The translations under genes were made by a program, and so were the position numbers. From contig FR895449.1 of assembly GCA_000435595.1 (NCBI GenBank), forward strand, positions 20,736 through 45,321: DNA of 24,586 nt, in the 5' to 3' direction. Below are positions 22,252-24,586 of this stretch, in pieces. Source of the DNA: Firmicutes bacterium CAG:882 (GTDB lineage: Bacteria; Bacillota; Clostridia; Lachnospirales; Lachnospiraceae). The notes beneath the pieces were generated by a model. It saw only the letters and a program-made list of their open reading frames with translations. It was not told where the DNA came from and ran no database searches. Position 1 is the stretch's first letter; every line of letters starts with the position of its first letter.

Positions 22252-23104
22252 GAAATACTTAAATATATTATTTTATATGTTTTCATTTATATTTATATAC
22301 TATCTGCTTGTTTCCGGTACAAATTATGAGATTTTACCAAGCTTATTGATTATGGTAATCATCTTTATAGATATTGCAATGTATATTGCTGATGAATATG
22401 AAAGCAGTATTATAACAGAAAAACAAAAAGCAGCAGTGTATTTAAAAGATTTGGAAAATCAAAAGGAGAATGTTGAAGCAATAGAACAAAGAAACTTAGA
22501 AACGGAAAGACGAAATCATGATTTAAAAAAGAATATAAGACTAATCAAGGACTTAATGGAAAAAAATCAGTACGGTGAAGCCAGGGAATATATATGTAAA
22601 CTGGAAGAAAAATGCAGCACATATTTTTCGTATCGGTTATATTCTAAGCATTCCGTGATAAACTCCCTTTTGAATTCCAAGATTGAGTTCTGTCAATCAA
22701 ATGGTGTTGATGTAAAATGTTTTGTCTGTGGAAAAATAGATGGTGTTGATGACGTTGAATTATATTGTCTGTTGGTAAATTTATTGGATAATGCGATTGC
22801 GGCGGCAATGTTGAGTGAAAAGCCTTATATAAGTATATTTCTTAACTGTTCCGATACTGAGATTTACGGAGAGTTTATTAATACCATAAAAACGACAGAA
22901 TGTTCCGGATTTGAAGATTTGATACCTGAAAATAATAAAGACGGACATGGATATGGTTTGCTGAATATATGTGAGATAGTCAAAAATAATAATGGGGAGA
23001 TCGATTTCTTACTACTTGATTCGGATAAGGTAAAAGTTACTTTCAAAATAAAGAAAAAAGTGTTGACAACGGAAAAAAATAGTGGTACTATACAGAAGTT
23101 GTGA
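22244..23104 (+). CDS. GHKL-family (AgrC-like) sensor histidine kinase
   Basis: 286 residues. Two N-terminal membrane helices (about 7-22 and 30-48), far fewer than the five or more of AgrC-type peptide receptors. Then a coiled-coil linker and RRNHDLKKNIRLIKDLMEKN, with His likely the phosphorylated residue. The ATP-binding domain has the N box LLVNLLDNAIAAA and the G box GHGYGLLNICEIVKNNNGEI. The start at 22244 follows GAGG (22234-22237) by 6 nt; an in-frame ATG at 22232 would include that site. It overlaps the response regulator by 8 nt, a cognate pair. No AgrB or AgrD-like gene is nearby, so the signal may come through the SEDS-like membrane protein. The infC promoter lies inside its 3' end. 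Confidence 0.9.
   Translation: MIKKYLNILFYMFSFIFIYYLLVSGTNYEILPSLLIMVIIFIDIAMYIADEYESSIITEKQKAAVYLKDLENQKENVEAIEQRNLETERRNHDLKKNIRLIKDLMEKNQYGEAREYICKLEEKCSTYFSYRLYSKHSVINSLLNSKIEFCQSNGVDVKCFVCGKIDGVDDVELYCLLVNLLDNAIAAAMLSEKPYISIFLNCSDTEIYGEFINTIKTTECSGFEDLIPENNKDGHGYGLLNICEIVKNNNGEIDFLLLDSDKVKVTFKIKKKVLTTEKNSGTIQKL
23063..23091 (+). promoter_or_regulatory. Promoter of infC-rpmI-rplT
   Basis: A perfect -35 TTGACA (23063-23068), a 17-nt spacer and -10 TACTAT (23086-23091), with an upstream TG at 23083-23084 giving an extended -10. The start of transcription is predicted near 23098, just inside the end of the kinase gene. Confidence 0.85.
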
Positions 23105-23263
23105 AAATAAAGAAGAGTGTCCGCTCTCACCTCAGCACATATATGTGACTCGGGTTAATATTTAAGCTTTGACGGGCTGCTAAGTGGCGCCCTTAAGCGT
23201 TGAGTATGCGGATGGTTTTCTATCTGCATTTTTTTTGCGAAAATATGATGGAGGTGCACTACA
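23098..23263 (+). promoter_or_regulatory. L20-type leader of the infC operon
   Basis: An untranslated leader of about 165 nt before infC. It contains CACATATATGTG (23136-23147), a GGGC...GCCC pairing (about 23174-23192), and a terminator just before the ribosome site. In Bacillota, L20 protein binds such a leader and stops its own operon early. Position, length and terminator fit that class; the L20-binding fold itself was not proven by eye. Confidence 0.75.
23206..23236 (+). terminator. Attenuator terminator in the infC leader
   Basis: ATGCGGATGG (23206-23215) pairs with CTATCTGCAT (23220-23229), ten pairs with two G-U, loop TTTT, then eight T (23229-23236). It ends 27 nt before the infC start, so it can only be a regulated attenuator. 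Confidence 0.9.
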
Positions 23264-23770
23264 ATTAGCGACTTAATGATTAACGAACAGATCAGAGACA
23301 GGGAAGTCCGTCTGATTGGTGAGAATGGCGAACTTATTGGCATCATGTCTGCCAAGGAGGCATATAAGCTTGCACAGGAGGCAGAACTTGATCTTGTAAA
23401 GATTGCTCCTACAGCTAAGCCACCGGTATGCAAGATTATCGATTACGGCAAGTACAAGTATGAGATTGCAAGAAAAGAGAAAGAAGCCAAGAAGAAGCAG
23501 AAGGTTATCGAGATTAAGGAGGTTCGTTTATCTCCGAATATTGAAGACAATGACCTTAACACCAAAGTTAGTGCAGCCAGAAAGTTCTTAGAGAAGGGCA
23601 ATAAGGTTAAGGTAACTTTAAGGTTCAGAGGTCGTGAGATGGCGCATATGGCAAGCAGCAAGCACATCCTTGATGACTTCGCTAAGATGCTTGAGGAAGT
23701 AGCAGTTGTTGAGAAACCCGCCAAGGTAGAAGGCAGAAGCATGACACTGGTTTTAGCACAGAAGCGCTAA
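23264..23770 (+). CDS. infC: Translation initiation factor IF-3, ATT start
   Basis: 168 residues. IF-3 binds the 30S subunit and checks start codon and initiator tRNA. N domain: MINEQIRDREVRLIGENGEL, YKLAQEAELDLVKIAP, and PPVCKIIDYGKYKYE; C domain: KEVRLSPNIEDNDLNTKVSA, KVTLRFRGREMAH. The frame continues upstream of the first ATG (23276) to ATT at 23264 (ISDLMINEQ), 7-8 nt after a strong GGAGGTG (23250-23256). ATG 23276 would be 19 nt from that site, too far. A rare ATT/ATC start is a known hallmark of infC and lets IF-3 restrict its own synthesis. First gene of infC-rpmI-rplT, with rpmI 27 nt on. Confidence 0.96.
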   Translation: MSDLMINEQIRDREVRLIGENGELIGIMSAKEAYKLAQEAELDLVKIAPTAKPPVCKIIDYGKYKYEIARKEKEAKKKQKVIEIKEVRLSPNIEDNDLNTKVSAARKFLEKGNKVKVTLRFRGREMAHMASSKHILDDFAKMLEEVAVVEKPAKVEGRSMTLVLAQKR

Positions 23771-23797
23771 AATACTATATTTAAGGAGGATTTAATC

Positions 23798-23995
23798 ATG
23801 CCAAAAATAAAGACAAGCAGGGCAGCAGCAAAGCGTTTTAAGAAGACAGGTACAGGTCAGTTAAAGAGAATGAAGGCTTACAAGAGCCATATCCTTACTA
23901 AGAAGAGCACAAAGAGAAAGAGAAATCTCAGAAAGGCTACTTTAGTTGACAAGACAAACCTTAAGGCAATGAAGAAGATTTTACCATATCTCTAA
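23798..23995 (+). CDS. rpmI: Ribosomal protein L35
   Basis: 65 residues, typical bL35: MPKIKTSRAAAKRFKKTGTG, then RMKAYKSHILTKKSTKRKRN, strongly basic. It is a 50S subunit protein. AAGGAGG lies 8 nt before the ATG. It is 27 nt after infC. The gap to rplT is long for this operon (101 nt) and holds a hairpin. Confidence 0.97.
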   Translation: MPKIKTSRAAAKRFKKTGTGQLKRMKAYKSHILTKKSTKRKRNLRKATLVDKTNLKAMKKILPYL

Positions 23996-24036
23996 GATGA
24001 AGTCGGTTAAGACAGAGTTTTGTATGGTATGACAGT

Positions 24037-24063
24037 GCATTTGCCACGGTTGTCGGCATGTGC
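24037..24063 (+). other. Hairpin between rpmI and rplT
   Basis: GCATTTGCC (24037-24045) pairs with GGCATGTGC (24055-24063), nine positions with one G-U and one T-T mismatch, 9-nt loop. No T tract follows, so it is not an intrinsic terminator. It might be a processing or L20-related regulatory site. Confidence 0.45.
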
Positions 24064-24096
24064 TTTAGAATAGAAATTTAGGAGGAATTAGACAAA

Positions 24097-24453
24097 ATGG
24101 CAAGAATTAAAGGCGGTTTAAACGCAAAGAAGAAGCACAATAGAGTATTAAAGTTAGCTAAGGGTTACAGAGGAGCCAGATCTAAGCAGTACAGAGTTGC
24201 TAAGCAGTCTGTTATGAGAGCTCTTACAACAGCTTATGCCGGAAGAAAGCAGAAGAAGAGACAGTTCAGACAGTTATGGATTGCAAGAATCAATGCTGCA
24301 GCAAGAATGAACGGTCTTTCATACAGCAAGTTCATGTTCGGTCTCAAGAACGCAGGCGTTACAATGAACAGAAAGATGTTAGCTGAGTTAGCTGTTAACG
24401 ATGCAGCAGCATTTACACAGTTAGCTGAGGTTGCTAAGGCTAACCTTAAGTAA
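24097..24453 (+). CDS. rplT: Ribosomal protein L20
   Basis: 118 residues, full-length bL20. The basic N-terminal arm ARIKGGLNAKKKHNRVLKLA contacts 23S rRNA early in 50S assembly; the C-terminal RNA-binding domain includes FRQLWIARINAAARMNGLSY. L20 is the known repressor of this operon in bacteria, acting through the leader or rpmI region. AGGAGG lies 10 nt before the ATG. It is the last gene of the operon. Confidence 0.97.
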   Translation: MARIKGGLNAKKKHNRVLKLAKGYRGARSKQYRVAKQSVMRALTTAYAGRKQKKRQFRQLWIARINAAARMNGLSYSKFMFGLKNAGVTMNRKMLAELAVNDAAAFTQLAEVAKANLK

Positions 24454-24486
24454 TTTTTGTAATTATTTAAAATAAATATGCATTTC

Positions 24487-24512
24487 TTCAAATTTGCTAT
24501 TGCAAATTTGAA
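24487..24512 (+). other. Perfect hairpin after rplT
   Basis: TTCAAATTTGC pairs with GCAAATTTGAA (11 perfect pairs, loop TATT). No T tract follows on the plus strand, so it is not a standard terminator, though it is the only candidate after rplT. It overlaps the -35 of the next promoter. Confidence 0.6.
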
Positions 24513-24528
24513 ACGGGAGATGTATAAT
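24500..24528 (+). promoter_or_regulatory. Promoter of the terminal tRNA gene
   Basis: -35 TTGCAA (24500-24505), 17 nt, -10 TATAAT (24523-24528). Predicted start of transcription about 24535, where the leader hairpin begins. Confidence 0.75.
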
Positions 24529-24534
24529 ATTATT

Positions 24535-24557
24535 CGGTTCCGGAGATAACGGAACCG
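24535..24557 (+). other. Leader hairpin directly before the terminal tRNA
   Basis: CGGTTCCG pairs perfectly with CGGAACCG around GAGATAA. It starts at the predicted +1 and ends 4 nt before the tRNA. This mirrors the leader of tRNA-Gly at 875-896. Confidence 0.75.
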
Positions 24558-24561
24558 GTAT

Positions 24562-24586
24562 TCCTCGATAGCTCAATGGTAGAGCA
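24562..24586 (+). tRNA. tRNA, 5' part only (probably tRNA-Asn)
   Basis: The acceptor strand TCCTCGA, then TA, D stem GCTC/GAGC and loop AATGGTA are complete; the window ends before the anticodon. The 5' end resembles Bacillota tRNA-Asn, but without the anticodon the identity is an inference. Confidence 0.8.

Noticed and set aside
20608..23104. An agr-type quorum-sensing locus
   Set aside because: Kinase and regulator types fit, but there is no AgrB-like protease and no AgrD-like small gene, and the kinase has only two membrane helices.
23245..23268. Seven-codon frame (ATG ATG ... TAG) overlapping the infC start
   Set aside because: It has no ribosome site of its own and contains the infC GGAGGTG; most likely coincidental.
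24487..24512. Hairpin after rplT as an intrinsic terminator
   Set aside because: The stem is perfect but the bases after it are AACGGGAG, with no T run; listed only as a hairpin.

Overview
The window looks like chromosome of a Bacillota/Clostridia species, most likely Lachnospiraceae. The grounds are the long clade-type PurL, an infC gene with an ATT start behind a terminator-type leader, many AGGAGG ribosome binding sites, and the mix of ECF sigma, AraC, MATE and GHKL/LytTR genes. The taxon is an inference from gene style, not a database match.

Left part (1-6064): the 3' end of a methyl-accepting chemotaxis protein, a tRNA-Gly(CCC) with its terminator, and a small two-CBS-domain protein. 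A tightly packed run follows: ECF sigma factor, overlapping membrane-anchored putative anti-sigma factor, Thr/Glu-rich lipoprotein, AlgI-type MBOAT O-acyltransferase, and DHHW (AlgJ-like) partner. This reads as an envelope-stress or envelope-modification operon that O-acylates a surface or exported polymer. A terminator hairpin separates it from a convergent AraC gene.

Middle (6069-19059): a divergent AraC regulator faces a MATE exporter, a YetA/PcRGLX-type cytoplasmic putative rhamnogalacturonan lyase, and a DinG/XPD-type helicase fused to a PD-(D/E)XK nuclease. These overlap by 4 and 14 nt. Two overlapping M14/AstE-type genes follow; the second has lost both zinc histidines. Then comes full-length purL.

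Right part (19060-24586): lepB (signal peptidase I) is bracketed by two non-coding, long inverted-repeat elements, about 280 bp and 343 bp. They share one architecture: long self-complementary arms, a CATGC box near the outer ends, an inner TGTTCT..ACTC box, and a multi-hairpin head with ATCC/ATCCATG loops. The head stems differ in sequence between copies but keep their pairing. This is the strongest candidate for an undescribed structured element. After it comes an AT-rich accessory block: a SEDS-like (FtsW/RodA-type) divergent membrane protein, a LytTR response regulator and a GHKL histidine kinase. The window ends with infC-rpmI-rplT behind an L20-type leader, and the start of a tRNA, probably Asn.

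Both tRNA genes carry a strong hairpin that begins at the predicted transcription start and ends 3-4 nt before the mature tRNA. No rRNA, CRISPR array, transposase or phage gene is visible.
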